NCBI GenBank assembly: GCA_013396995.1 | Contig: VWZP01005667.1 | Span: forward strand, 888,107-952,106 | Length of the DNA: 64,000 bases | Source: Dicaeum eximium | Lineage: Eukaryota; Chordata; Aves; Passeriformes; Dicaeidae | Direction: 5' to 3' | Shown here: one piece after another, positions 38,001 to 49,100 of the stretch | How positions within the stretch are numbered: position 1 is the first letter of the stretch | How the letters are laid out: each line of letters starts with the position of its first letter | Program-made: the position numbers and the translations under genes | The notes under the pieces: generated by a model | The model's database searches: none | The model's input: the letters and a program-made list of their open reading frames with translations, nothing else | Told to the model about the DNA's origin: nothing

Positions 38001-39005
38001 GTTGTAGAGATGGGGGGGTGATGCCATTTCTCTAATGTTTATTGACTTATGGTTGGAATGAGCAATTCAACAGCAGAGGAACATATCATTTCTATTCATG
38101 CTGCACTGCTCAGAAGTGCACACATTTCAGTCCATGTCAGCTGAACAAAGGTAGCCAGATCCTTGGACACTTGCCACTGCAGCTATGTATTAGAATTATG
38201 GTGCCTTGAACATTTTATGATCTCTGATGATAGCAGCATTTACACTGGGCTGATGGTTCAAATTAATCTGATTTTCAGAAGTTACAGCATTTAATTAGGT
38301 TTGGTAATAAAAATTACAGCATTGAAGAAGCATTATGACAGCATCTGTCCTGATCCGGGGGTGGGGGAACCAGTCAGGGTTTTTTAAAAAAGCAATAAAT
38401 TATTAAATTTGGTTAGTCACAACCAAAGAAAATGACTTTCTGGAACAATAAACAATAGATAGCAGCTGCCTCATCTTTCAGATGGAAAGTCACTTGATAA
38501 TTTTGCACCTCAAAATATTTCTTTGATGTGGTGTAAAACCCTCTCTACAATACAGGTCCCTTCCTGTACATTTTCTAAGCAAGTAAATCCTAGCACTCCA
38601 TTTTTACTTTTATTGCCTTTCAGACTGGTGAGAGCAATATAATGATTCATCATTAAAGTACTCCTTAAGCAGCTTTGTTCCTATTTGTTGCTATATATAT
38701 TAAATAGAAATTGCTCTTTGAATTCACCTCTAAAGTCAGACTCAGTTTTTTATCTAACAAGAATGGTATCTCCAGTCACCATCCGAATCCAGCAAAGTGA
38801 GAAAACCTTTTGCATAATATAAATATCTGCATTCACTAAGAGGAGACTGATGCCACCACCTACCAAGAATGCATTTTATAAGTGGTACAAAGCCAGATAG
38901 ATTTCAAATGCAGCAGCACAGTCTCTTAAAGACACTCCAGGCACTCTCAGAAAGGAGCAGTTTTATCTCCACCTCAACAGTTTCTGGACCACAGGCTTTA
39001 CTCAC
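32066..39005. other. Non-coding unique sequence, no gene recognised
   Basis: Mostly AT-rich. A perfect octamer (ATTTGCAT) sits at about 32686-32693 inside a repeat-free stretch (32.33-32.72 kb) that could be regulatory. Overlapping frames are open on both strands at 36.6-37.1 kb (up to 147 codons on the minus strand), without recognisable domains. A-rich runs occur at 32820-32848. No transposon could be identified. Confidence 0.5.
35194..35194. other. Ambiguous base (N) after G5 run
   Basis: A single N in the context AAGGGGGNCAGC. It is the second of two Ns in the window, and both are preceded by exactly five Gs and followed by C. This looks like an assembly or polishing artefact. Confidence 0.95.
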
Positions 39006-39054
39006 CTGTGGCTGCTTTACAAACAGCATACAAACCATAAAAATGCAGTGGTTG
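39006..39054 (-). other. Candidate internal exon (49 bp), minus strand
   Basis: On the minus strand a pyrimidine-rich acceptor (ACCTGCTCTCTTTCAG) is followed by 49 bp ending in CACAG and a consensus donor GTGAGTAA. Frame 1 is open and would read QPLHFYGLYAVCKAAT plus one base. It lies on the same strand as, and downstream of, the candidate first exon that ends at 41849. If the frame opened by the ATG at 42088 is used, that exon ends in phase 0 and this one continues it without a stop. Pseudo-exons with good sites are common in introns and no protein family is recognised, so this remains a candidate. Confidence 0.2.
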
Positions 39055-40552
39055 CTGAAAGAGAGCAGGTACCTAAAGCCAGGCTTTGTTTACATCCCTA
39101 CAGGAACCAGGGGAATCTCTCCCTAGCAAATGGTTATTCCTGTGGCCTGTCTGGTGCCTGTCTCCTGCACCACCTGTGACAGATGAGCAGCACAAGACTC
39201 GCCAGCTGCTCCAGCAGCGCTGGGCAGGCACAGGACCCCATGGATAAGGGCAGGCACTGTCTCCAAAAGGGCAAACCTGCAGAGTCCCCGGCATCTCTGC
39301 TGCCAGGTCAGCACTGGGCCCATCAGAACATCACATTCAGGCCCCTGTTGCAGAGGGGCACAGTGGGAGTCCCTGCCCTCAGTCTCCAGGGTGGGCAGAA
39401 TGTGACTGCCAGGCAGAGGAAGGTGAGCAGTACAGAGTGTGTGACACAAAATGTTGGCCAGTTCCCATAAATTACAATTTTTAAAAATTACCATTATTAA
39501 CACTAACAAATAGGTCTCAACTTCCACATAGTTAGAGTTTAATGCAGAACTTTATTGCTGTCCAGAAAGGCTGCTCAGAAATAATCAGTGGTTCCAAAAC
39601 ACTGGTTTGATTTTCTGAGCAGATACAAGTAAAGCTGTAAGAAAGATATTCCCATCCACTTCTTCAGAACACAACACGTGGAAATATGCCCCAACATTTT
39701 GCTGTCCTTGTAGAAGGACCTTCTGAAAAGACACTTGCTGGAATAGAGGCACAAAGATGACCAAAATAGCTGCTGGCCAGCAAGTGCCCAAACCAATTCT
39801 CAATTTTGAAATCTTGTTTAAGAACCATTCCGCTTTGATTCAGCCAGCTCTAATCACCATTCTGTCTGTGTGCAAACAGCAGTAAATGGGATGACTAATA
39901 TATATTATTTTCTAGAGTTTCCTGCCCAGGCAATGGTGTTACCTAATGCCCACCACCTTTTATAAGTGCTGTTCTAGAAAGAAGTCATTCAGATGACCTT
40001 ATACCATTTCTACACTGGTGAGACTCCACTGAATGTTCGTACATTTGTGTTTTCACTACTACAAGTGAAGCCAGGAGATTTTACTCCTCTTTGTGGGAGC
40101 AATAAGAGTTGCTATGGAGCACTGGATATTACCCAGTGTGTGGGTAAGAAGGGATCCTCTTTCTCAGGACAGAGCTGCTGTTTCCCAGGTATCCTCTCAG
40201 CCTCCATCCCTGGCAGGGATTGTGGCTTCTTGATTCTGGCACAACAAATCCACCAGACCCACTTCTGCTTCTCCACCTCCAACACAGAGGTCCTGCAGAG
40301 CAGAAGAGGTCTTCTCTACAGGATCCCAGAGGAGGACACAGGTGTCCTGTTCTTGCAAAAAGAGAGGGAAACGTTCTTGACTGCATTTGCGCCAAATTAC
40401 AGAAAAAAAACCAAAACAAAGAAAAACAAATTTGTTTTTAAGGGGGAGGATTCTACTCCAGACTTCCCTATGAGATATGTCAGTGCTGAGTTAAACACAG
40501 CAAAACAGCCCTGAGGAAACTGAGGAGGCAATTACAAACGCTCTGACAAAAA
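39055..40552. other. Non-coding sequence with one long orphan frame
   Basis: A GC-richer patch lies at 39.1-39.45 kb. A 173-codon plus-strand frame spans 39993-40514; it is the longest in the window but has no recognisable domain and a lysine-rich low-complexity stretch near its end. Its length alone is within chance expectation for six frames of this window, so it is not called a gene. Confidence 0.45.
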
Positions 40553-40601
40553 TGCTCAGGTAGCAACACGTTCCAGTTAAGAATGTGTTGCTACCTGAGC
40601 A
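40553..40601 (+). ncRNA. Near-perfect hairpin, possible small-RNA precursor
   Basis: TGCTCAGGTAGCAACAC (40553-40569) is the exact reverse complement of GTGTTGCTACCTGAGCA (40585-40601). Read as RNA on the + strand, pairing continues inward through one G-U wobble (40570/40584) and three more Watson-Crick pairs, giving a 21-bp stem and a 7-nt loop (40574-40580). Transcribed from the minus strand the wobble becomes a C-A mismatch, so + is the better folding strand. Seventeen perfect complementary bases at this spacing are not expected by chance in 64 kb. The stem is short for an animal pri-miRNA (usually about 33 bp, with mismatches). Alternatives are a MITE remnant or a template-switch palindrome. 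No target-site duplication is evident, and I do not recognise either arm as a known miRNA. Confidence 0.3.
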
Positions 40602-41842
40602 AAGAAAACAGAAGTGACTAAAGAGATTTACAGTGCAGATGACAGTGCTGCTCTTTTTCCTGAAGGGTGCAGTCATGAATGACACATTTGTTCTGCCAGG
40701 ATGCCACAGAAACACTTCTGAAACTGTTACACAGCAATGGCACTGTTGGCTGTGCTGTATCAATAGCTCTGCAATGCCAGAAACAAACACAAACCACTCT
40801 CCGTGTGATGCAGGTGCGTAATTCCTCTTCTGCACAGCCAGGTTTCCTTGGCAGGGTCTGCACTCAGGAGCCAACAGGAAAACCCACCTATGTGGGTCAA
40901 CCAGGCCAACAAAATCAAAGAGGTATCCAATTCCCAACACTGCTTTTCCAGAAAACTGGAAACTTTCCTTTCAGCTTAATCTTTACAGAATAAAACTCCC
41001 ACTGGAGGTCTCAAGACAAACCAAAAAAGCACACCCTGACGGTGAGAAGGTAACAGTATTAGCTGCTGTTGATTTTGTTAGGGATTTCTCAAGAAGGCAA
41101 CTTTCAAAACAAGCCTAAGTAAATTTGATGGCACTGACAGATTTTTTTTCTCCCAGGTATTGGTGCAAAAAATCCTCAAGCAAAGATTCTGGGTGGTAAA
41201 GTAGTTAGAGTTGAACAAAACTCCTCTCCACAGGGCTGGGAAAGCAAAACACAAACCCCAGACTCATACACTGCTGGTTCTAAAACAAATTTCTTTCTCT
41301 ACTTCTGAACACCAAGATCAACCCTTAAGGACTTCAACGTTCCCTCTTCCATTTTTCTTCCTCTTAGTGTAATTTCACTCCTCAAAAAAAACACCAGCTC
41401 CCTGTCAGCAGCATTTTCCCTCTCTGTGGGTGCCCTCTGTCCTCCCCACGGCCACAGGAGCAGAATGAAGGGACCTGTAGAGTGCACTGTGTCCCAGTTT
41501 CTGAACCGAAGCACAACCCAGCATACTGCAGCCAACCTCTTGAAAGGTCATAAAGCAGGAAGAAGTAAAAGCTCCCAGGTGCATTTGGCCGAGACAGAGG
41601 GTAGTTTGTTTCAATTAAGTGCAACAACTTTATTGCCAATCAGAAAAGGTATCACTCAAGTATCCTTTGCCCTCTCCTCCCTGCTGCACACAAAGAAATC
41701 ACACACGTATTTTCTGTCTGGCATTATAGATTGCAAATTAAGCCCTGTTCCCATGGAAAATTTTTTTAAATTTTATACCCCAGACTGAGCAGAGGACTGT
41801 ATCCCCCCGGCAAAAATCATGGCATATTGCACAGGCAGCAGC
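40602..41842. other. Non-coding sequence between hairpin and CpG island
   Basis: Unique sequence with overlapping open frames on both strands and none recognisable. If the minus-strand transcript model is right, this is part of its first intron. Confidence 0.45.
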
Positions 41843-41848
41843 ACCTAC

Positions 41849-42250
41849 CTCCGTGAGCCGACAGAGCCAGCAAGTCAACATAATTCCTCTTGGATGGAGA
41901 CATTTAGCCCAGCTCAGACAGCCGGGGCTCTGCTGCCATGCCTGGAGCTCCGGACACACCAAGAGAGCATCTTCTGTGAGCAGCACGGCTCCTCTCGCAC
42001 ACCGAACTGCAGCAGCGGCAGCCTGACAGAGCAGCAGCAGTTGAATTGCTGCACATGTATCTCTGCAGATTATTTCCTGCTCAAACACTTGGCGTAAAAG
42101 CAGATGCTCTTAACCCTCTGGAGGCCTCTGCCTTTGTCCCCCCTCAGCAGAAGAAAGCTAGCAACTCCAAATATTCTGCGGTGAGGCCGGAGAGGAATGA
42201 CCGGAGACACGCAGGGCATCTTCCGAGAAGTAGTCCCGAGCTCGTGTTAG
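41849..42250 (-). other. Candidate first exon, minus strand (right end approximate)
   Basis: The left edge of the CpG island has a consensus minus-strand splice donor: exon ...CACGGAG, intron GTAGGTGC starting at 41848. Upstream on that strand lies GC- and CpG-rich sequence typical of a vertebrate first exon. A minus-strand ATG at 42086-42088 opens a frame that reaches the donor after exactly 80 codons (phase 0). Its product is rich in Leu, Ala and Cys and matches no family I know, so the exon may equally be untranslated. The transcription start is not determinable; 42250 is only a plausible limit. Confidence 0.3.
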
Positions 42251-43150
42251 TTGCAGTCACTTTGTGCTCAGGGAGCCAGGCATTCCCACAGCAGCCCACA
42301 GCATCCCCAGGCAGGCACCACACGGTTCCCACTGCATCACCCACTGCAGATCCCCGGGCTCCAGCCAAGCACCGCTCGTAGCTCGGGCAGGAGCCCCGGC
42401 CAGGGTGGGGTGCTCAGAGGTCTGACCCTGCGGCTGGAGGCCACGGCCGGGCAGGCGAGGAGTGAGGGGCAGAGAGGAGCACAGGGGATGTGGCGAGCCC
42501 AGCAGTGTCACCCAAACTCAGGCACGCCGGGCTCCTGCTCCTGGCACGGGGCTCTGCGGTGCCGGGCGCTGCCCCATCACCCGCGGGCACAGGGCAGTGT
42601 CCGGGTGGCACCGGGCTGGCGAGCGGCAGCGCTGCTCCCTCTCACAGCCTGCGAATGTGACTGGAAAGCATGGCTGAAAACATGCTACAATTAACAGGAG
42701 GGAGGGAGATACTATTGCTCTCCTGCTAGTCTTAAAGGCACATTGCTCGCATGTGCTGGTGAGGATGCGAACGCCCGCAGCTCCAGCGCCGGCGTCTCAC
42801 CCACGGGCAGGCAGGGAAGGAGCCCGGGCAGGAGCCCCGGGCGGGTGTGGGGAACGAGAGCAGCCCAGGAGTCAGCAAGGGAAGGGGCAGCTGTCAGGAG
42901 TCCTACATCAGGGCTGGGGTGAGGCCTGACACAGCTTCACCGCTGTGCTGGCAGCCCAAGCAAGCCCCTGCCACCCAGCCCCTGGCACTGCACACCCACC
43001 AGCACCCCAGCCAGACGTGGGTCACACTGGCCACTGCCCCACCGAACCCCACACGGCACCGGCCTTTGTCTCCAGCAGGCAGGGAGGGCCTGGCACACCC
43101 TGGGACCATGGTGTCCCTCTCTGGCGTTGGCAGGAGGGTCAGGTTAGTGG
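41850..43150. promoter_or_regulatory. CpG island, probable promoter
   Basis: CpG dinucleotides are sparse in most of the window but number roughly 65 by eye between 41.85 and 43.15 kb. They are densest at 42170-42850 (clusters such as GCGGTGAGGCCGGAGAGG, GCGCTG and GCCGGCG). This is the hallmark of a vertebrate promoter, often of a housekeeping or developmental gene. Directionality is suggested by the minus-strand donor at 41848. Weaker plus-strand donor-like sites (GTGAGG at 42756 and 42918) leave a bidirectional promoter possible. A 19-codon plus-strand ORF (42670-42729, context AGCATGG) could be an upstream ORF. No TATA box is evident. Confidence 0.65.
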
Positions 43151-44936
43151 CACTGTTCCCGCTGGGGACACTGGCCAGGACCACAGCAGCAGCAGGTGCA
43201 GTTTTGTACCTTGGTTTTACACAGCAAGGATATCCCTTCTGCACAGCCAGAAGCTGAGGCACTGAAACCCAGTGTGTCACACGTCCTAAAGCTGTGATGA
43301 GTTCAGCAGGTCTTAGGCTGGCTGTAGCATCTGGGGCCATAGCCTCCTCCCTCCTGCCCCAGGGCTGGGGCCAGCAGGCTGTGCACCAGCTGAATGCCAC
43401 ATGTTCTCTCTTTGCTTCTCCTCATCCCCTCTTCTGAGGGCTTTGGGATACTCTGGCTTGTTCTTCATCATGTCACAGCACAGATACAACAATAATAATG
43501 CAAGGAAGTCCAGCCCACATCAAGCTTTTCCCTCCCTTGCCCCCCTAACAGCTGGCATCTGAAACTCAGAAGTGTGCAAAATGGATGATTTGCCCTATTA
43601 AAAATCTCCACTTTTTTCTCAATGGCAGTTGTTGCCATAGATAACATGCTTTTCTGGGCAGGACTGACTGGTGTGAAGCCCTGAACCTCGTTAAGCCGCT
43701 TTGCATCACACAGCAACCCGTTAGCACCTCTGATTCTCCAAGGCCACGGACACACCAAAATTAACCTGATCAATACCTGCCTCCATCACCGCGAGGGAAG
43801 CTGTTAGCAGTGTGGATATCTTAGCCTGGGCACACAAAGCCAAAACAAATTACTATGGTGAAAAGTAAGTTATGCATCCTGCAACGTCAGGCTTTCCTGA
43901 AAAAAAATCTGAAAGGGAAGGTACCATTAACACAAAACCAGCAAATACTTACCACTGATGCAAGAATGCACCACAGCAAAACAAAAACTGTAGTGCCAGT
44001 ACAGAGGGGTATTAAAACATGATCCCCTGATGAAACGAGTGCAATGCATGTTTCACTGCTTCCAGGCCATGCAGCTTTGTGCAGAAATACCACAGTGAAT
44101 TAGTTCCAAATGGTCTTTATTAAGCATTGCATATCTCAAAGAAAGTCTTTTTAACACCAGACCTACAAAACATGTATAAGTAGCAATCAAAATGCTAGGC
44201 AGAGACACTTAAGGCTTTATGCTCCTGAAGGTTCTCCCCTGAGTATCAAAGATCAAATTTGTGCTCCAGAAGATAGCTGAGGATTTCTCGAGTTTAATGC
44301 TTCCTGAGCTCATTGATTAGTATGCAAACACAGCACAGTGACTGCCAGCACGTCACTACAAGTATGTGTCCTGAAAGAAGGCAGTCTTCTGCAACACACT
44401 CAATAGAAATATTCTGTGTACTGGCACTATTACTTTTTTAAATTGCAAGACCTGATGGACCAACCAACTTTAAATTCTGGGGAAATGACTGCCTGTTAAA
44501 TTCATAAGATCAAATGCTCATTTGAGTTAATCCCTATCTTGTACAACAGAGTGTTTTGGCATAAGAAACTCAGGTCAGCAGGGTCATCATATCTTTCTGT
44601 CAGATACCAGATCTGTCACTAAAAATTATGCACGTTTGCACGGGTAGAATTTTTTTTGATTTAGCGTAATATGAGACTTCATTCTAAAAAATATTTGAGT
44701 GTAAGGAAGCCATCATATAGTGAAGTGTCATACTACAGAAAGCTGAATCATTAAAGATGTCTGCAAACAACTGCAAGACCCAAAATTCACATCACAATTG
44801 TACTAAACTGCATATTCCACAAAATATATGTATTCTAATTAGACTACACAGCAAAACAACCTTTCTCAAAGATTTTAGATGCATAGTAAATAAATGTAAA
44901 CTGTAAGAAACACAGCCACCATTAGAGTGGAGGTTT

Positions 44937-44957
44937 AAAAAAAAGAAAAAAAAAAAA
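44937..44957. repeat. Poly(A)-rich run
   Basis: Two A-runs are separated by a G (about 8 and 12 As). No retrocopy with a gene body could be recognised beside it, so it is treated as a simple homopolymer tract. Confidence 0.7.
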
Positions 44958-45381
44958 GGAACTTTGTAAGTCAGAAACTCACAAACCTGACTATAACTAT
45001 TCCCAACTTTCAGAAACGTTTTCAAGTATATTGCTACATGATACCTGAGGAATAACAACTCTAAAACCTCCTGAAACTCTGAGCTCTCAGGTGGTGGATG
45101 TGTCCATGCACATAAAACAAGCAACTACCCAAGAGACACCAGGCACATTCAAGAGCATCCAGCATGCTGACCCTGCTGGGACTTATAAAAATAACAGCAC
45201 AAGTTTAAATGGCTACTTTGAAAAAAAAAATAAAACCAAGCAGGAGCAAGAGAGATGGAGGCCTGGCAGGATGAAACTGTACCCACTTGCACGGGTCCTG
45301 TAAATATTGTGGCTATTTCTGCTGAGAAACCCCAGAATACTGACCTCAGCCTTCATGTTACAAAATTCTCATGCCCTACTC

Positions 45382-45409
45382 CTCAACATCTGACACTCAA
45401 CATCTGACC
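45382..45409. repeat. Tandem duplication, 14-bp unit x2
   Basis: CTCAACATCTGACA (45382-45395) is followed directly by CTCAACATCTGACC. This is a simple slippage duplication, lying in the pyrimidine-rich region before the candidate exon at 45446. Confidence 0.8.
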
Positions 45410-45445
45410 TCTCTTTATAATTATTCTTTTACTGCTCTCATACAG

Positions 45446-45530
45446 TGCATGAAGACTAATCCATCTTCCAAGGAATGGTTTGTCCCCTGCTGTTACCAAG
45501 CTGCAAAAGATGATGGTTGGTTTGTAGCAG
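45446..45530 (+). other. Candidate internal exon (85 bp), plus strand
   Basis: A long pyrimidine-rich acceptor (TTCTTTTACTGCTCTCATACAG, ending at 45445) is followed by 85 bp that end in GTAGCAG before the consensus donor GTAAGT. Only one of the three frames is open; it reads CMKTNPSSKEWF and VPCCYQAAKDDGWFVA in continuation, 28 codons plus one base. The sequence has four cysteines and two tryptophans, but I do not recognise a domain. It could be an exon of a coding gene, a lncRNA exon, or an intronic pseudo-exon. Both splice sites are stronger than most others seen in the window. Confidence 0.25.
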
Positions 45531-45920
45531 GTAAGTAAACAATTCATGCATCATGTAAACCATTCATACCTCTATTGTCAGCTCATCCTTCAGGTCACGT
45601 GTACAAACCCTTACAAGTGGGAGGAAAGGGCTCTGTACAGTGTGAAAAGCAATGTCAGCACAATCATTTCAGCCTTCTGGAGAGTGATGGGGCTGGCTGG
45701 AGTTTCACTTGTGCACTTCATGCACTGAAGCACTGCATTGGCCAACCCACACTGGCAAGCACCTGAGCTGCAGGTGATGATGGCAAGAGCAGCCCTGGAA
45801 GAAGCCAGGACACCCTGGGTAAACAACAGGCAGGGACATTGTCCCTCCTGAACCTGGCACCCACTTTTCTTGCATGCAGTAAGAGCCATACTCAGTACAG
45901 TGAGCAGCTCCTCTACAGAC

Positions 45921-45976
45921 CTGAAAACTGAAAATTGAACTGAATATATGAACTGAAAATATGAACTGAAAATTTT
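45921..45976. repeat. Imperfect short tandem repeat, about 13-bp unit
   Basis: Successive units related to TGAACTGAAAATA (CTGAAAACTGAAAAT, TGAACTGAATATA, TGAACTGAAAATA, TGAACTGAAAATT) form a short array of about four copies. It is a slippage-type repeat with no function suggested. Confidence 0.7.
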
Positions 45977-46060
45977 GACCAAGAAAAAAAATTTGGAAAA
46001 TGTAAAAGCTTCTCTTAGAAGGACATTTCATACATATGCCCAAAATCTGTAATGGGTAAT

Positions 46061-46104
46061 GCCTGATTCTGTACAAACTCTTGCCTGATTCCCTACAAAC
46101 TCTT
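46061..46104. repeat. Tandem duplication, 22-bp unit x2
   Basis: GCCTGATTCTGTACAAACTC TT (46061-46082) is followed immediately by a copy differing at two adjacent bases (46083-46104). The high identity suggests a fairly recent local duplication. Confidence 0.85.
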
Positions 46105-49100
46105 GGCTACAAATAAATTACAGTCTCTGGCATGTGCCAGGCCTTCCACCCCAGGGTTCCCTGAACTTGTTCTCCAGGGTGCCTAAGAGAGCAGCTCCCA
46201 ACATTTTGTATCACCAGTCACTCTTCAGTTCTTCTTATCAGCCCCTACCAATAACCAGCTACTGAGCACCCACCATGACCCCATGGATGTCTGGAGTCCA
46301 GAACCACAGGATTGAGAGTGAGGGGATTCCAGCCAGAAGACAGGTGCAATAGCAGATACCAAAACATGGAGTTTGGGAAGCAGCAGCACTGAGCTTTAAA
46401 ACCCAGCTTGCTCAGAAACTGCCTCCCAGCCAAACTAACAAAAGGAGCAACTAAAGCATTTAGAGTTTTGAACACTCACACACACGTTAGCCTGGTGAGC
46501 CATCAGTCCCGAGGTTTTTTTTTTATTGGAAAAACTTCAGAAGTCCAAAAAAGGCATCAGCATCCAAGCAAGCCACACTGCCAGGCTGCAGCACCTCCCT
46601 GAGCAATATCACAGGACCAGTGTGCACCCAAGGAGGTGCATGGTGATTACAATGGGAGTTCACTGCAGGGAAAAGAGGGACATCAGAGACCTAAATATCC
46701 TTTCAAAGACCCTATTTTCAAGGCAAAAACCTTCCTTTGACTTGGCCTATTTAGAAGCAGATATTACTGATTATGAATCCTTAAGGTATCAGCATCATAT
46801 TGTGGTTTTTTGCAAGGTTTTCTTTTTGTTTTGTTTTAAATCAGTATTTATGTTGTGCTTGAAAATATTCCATTGTATTTAGACATTAGAATCCCACAGC
46901 CCTCCTCATATCTGAGATTTAGAAATGGAGGTATTTGCACTGTGAGTAAGGTTTGCAGAATTCAATGAATGTGTTGGCAAAGAGTCAAAAGAGCATGTTT
47001 GGACAGCCTGGGGATTATAAGGTCCCCTCAGCTGCCTTTTACAAGCTAGCTGGTTTCCCCTTTATCAAGGCTACTTGAACTACTTTTGAGAACTCAACCT
47101 TGGTTTCCCTGAAATTTTCAAATGTATTTGAGCAATTAAACGTTAAAATAGGACCACAGGAATACTTCATCAGGCAATAATTTTATATCTACTGAGTGTC
47201 CTTTGTCAGAGACATCTGGGCCAAACCTATAGCCAAAATCAGCTCTGGTATCTACAAGTACAAATCAGTCTACTCAAAATGAAACTCTCAAAGAAGACAA
47301 ATCATCATTCAGAAATGGGGGGCCACAGCTCTGACTGGTAGTGCTTCTTTCTGATTCAGCAATGAAAGAAAGGTAGCAGCTATGAAGAAAAAACCCAAAA
47401 GGTGCCAAAGAGAAAACAGGCTGTAGCAAAGTGACCACCTGGGTATTGAAAGACAAACTCTCCTGAGATTCAAATGCAGCAAGAATGATTAAACATGGAT
47501 ACAGAGCCCAAACTACAGGAAGTAGATCCTCTGTTTCTTGGTGCAGGCAAAGTGAAGCTTGGAAGTATTTTAGGAAGGTGAGCACTGGTAATAGCTTTAC
47601 TGTAGGACAACTAGGTTAAATTGAGCTGGGATAAAAAGGAGTGAGACTGAATTATTTAAGCTTCCTTTCTGGCCATATGTGCTGTGAACAGCTGATAAGT
47701 TGTAGGAAGAACATGCTACTTTTAGATCCCTTGACTTTCCTGCGCCAGGGTCCTTGTCTCTCTGCTGAGCAAACAGGAGCCAATGCCTATTGCAACTGGG
47801 AACCTGGGAAATGTGGGTTCTCCCTCTGCCTCTGGTGCTGGCTGATGAGTTATTTTGGGCTAACCAAGTTCACAACCCATTCTTTAAAATGACCCCAAGA
47901 TTCCATTCATATTTGGGAGGTGCTTTGAAAAATGCCAGTGTAGCTTAATCCCCATCAGCTTCTGCCTGCCACAACAAAGACTCTAAAAACAGGAAGATCT
48001 GTCCAGGCAACCATGATGAGAAAGCTCTGTGTTCAACTGGGATACACAAATACCAGGGAAATCTTGTGAGAAGAGATTCTGAAGAAACACTGTACTGGTT
48101 AATTCCAAAAGGGGAGCTCATGTGCCATCATCTTCAGAGCAGAGCTGCACAGGCTCAGGAGCCAGAGAGCCAGGGGAGCACCCCAGCACCCAGTGGCACA
48201 GGGAGACACACCAAAGCCATTGGACACCTGCTGGCACCCTCCCCACCTCATCTTCCTTCTGGGGATTTTCTTTGTAATGAAATTCTTCCTTTCATCAACA
48301 ATTTCACAAAACTTTATAGCCAACTTCAATTTTCTATTTATATCTGGTTTGCTTTTATACAGTTTTGGAAGAATTCTAAAGGGATGTTACTCCATACCTT
48401 TGCCAGAATTTGATAAATATTGTTTCTGTTCAAAAGTCCATGGGAAGCAACACAAAACAAACCTGTCAAGGCCATGCTGGGACCAGCAGATTCACACCTC
48501 CAACTTCCTGTTCCACTTCTGGAGACCATATCTCTGATATGCAGCCAAAGGACAATCCCCACCTTTCCTTTGCCCTGCTGTTGCCTGCCCTGCTGCCCCC
48601 AGATGCAGCCTCCCTTCCCTGGGACCCCACTGTCCCAAACACCACTTACAAGATATCTCCATGTGTGGGCTATAACATATTAGCACTGATGACCTGATGA
48701 AAAGAGAACCAAAATCAGCACCAAAAAGCAGTTTGCAGACTGCGGAAGCAGTGAGCCTTCTCTTCACACAAAACTGCAGTGGGAATCTGCATGCTGGGGG
48801 TGTTCCTCTGTCTCTCAGTGCAGCATGAGCTTATCCATGCTTTGGGCAGCTCCTGATGGAGACAGAGCACAAAAGTCAGTTATTTAAACCTGCAAGGTCC
48901 AAAAGCCCCAGCTGAGAAAGAGAGAGGAATGAAATATCACATCTGACACAGCACAGCAGGGAAGGGAGACCTGCTCATCTGGGCTGAAGAGGGGTTCCTC
49001 ACACAGCAGCTGTCAAAGCCTTGCTCTGAAATGGCTCAGCAGGCTTCACCTCAGCCTTGTCCTCACCTGGACAGCTGGGGACAGCTCTGCACACTCTGCA

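Larger units (their letters stand above)
43151..45445. other. Non-coding sequence right of the CpG island
   Basis: GC content falls off to AT-rich unique DNA. A minus-strand donor-like site (GTAAGTATT) lies near 43948 without a convincing partner acceptor. An A-rich run is at 44937-44957, and a 14-bp tandem duplication (CTCAACATCTGAC.) is at 45382-45409. No gene is recognised. Confidence 0.5.

Noticed and set aside
39993..40514. 173-codon plus-strand frame, the longest in the window, starting MTLYHFYTGETPLN
   Set aside because: The TGETP segment only faintly recalls the C2H2 zinc-finger linker, and no C2H2 spacing surrounds it. There is no domain, and the length is compatible with chance in six frames of 64 kb.
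42251..43400. Long open frames (106-165 codons) through the CpG island
   Set aside because: GC-rich DNA has few stop codons. The translations are low-complexity Pro/Ala/Arg/Gly-rich with no family signature.
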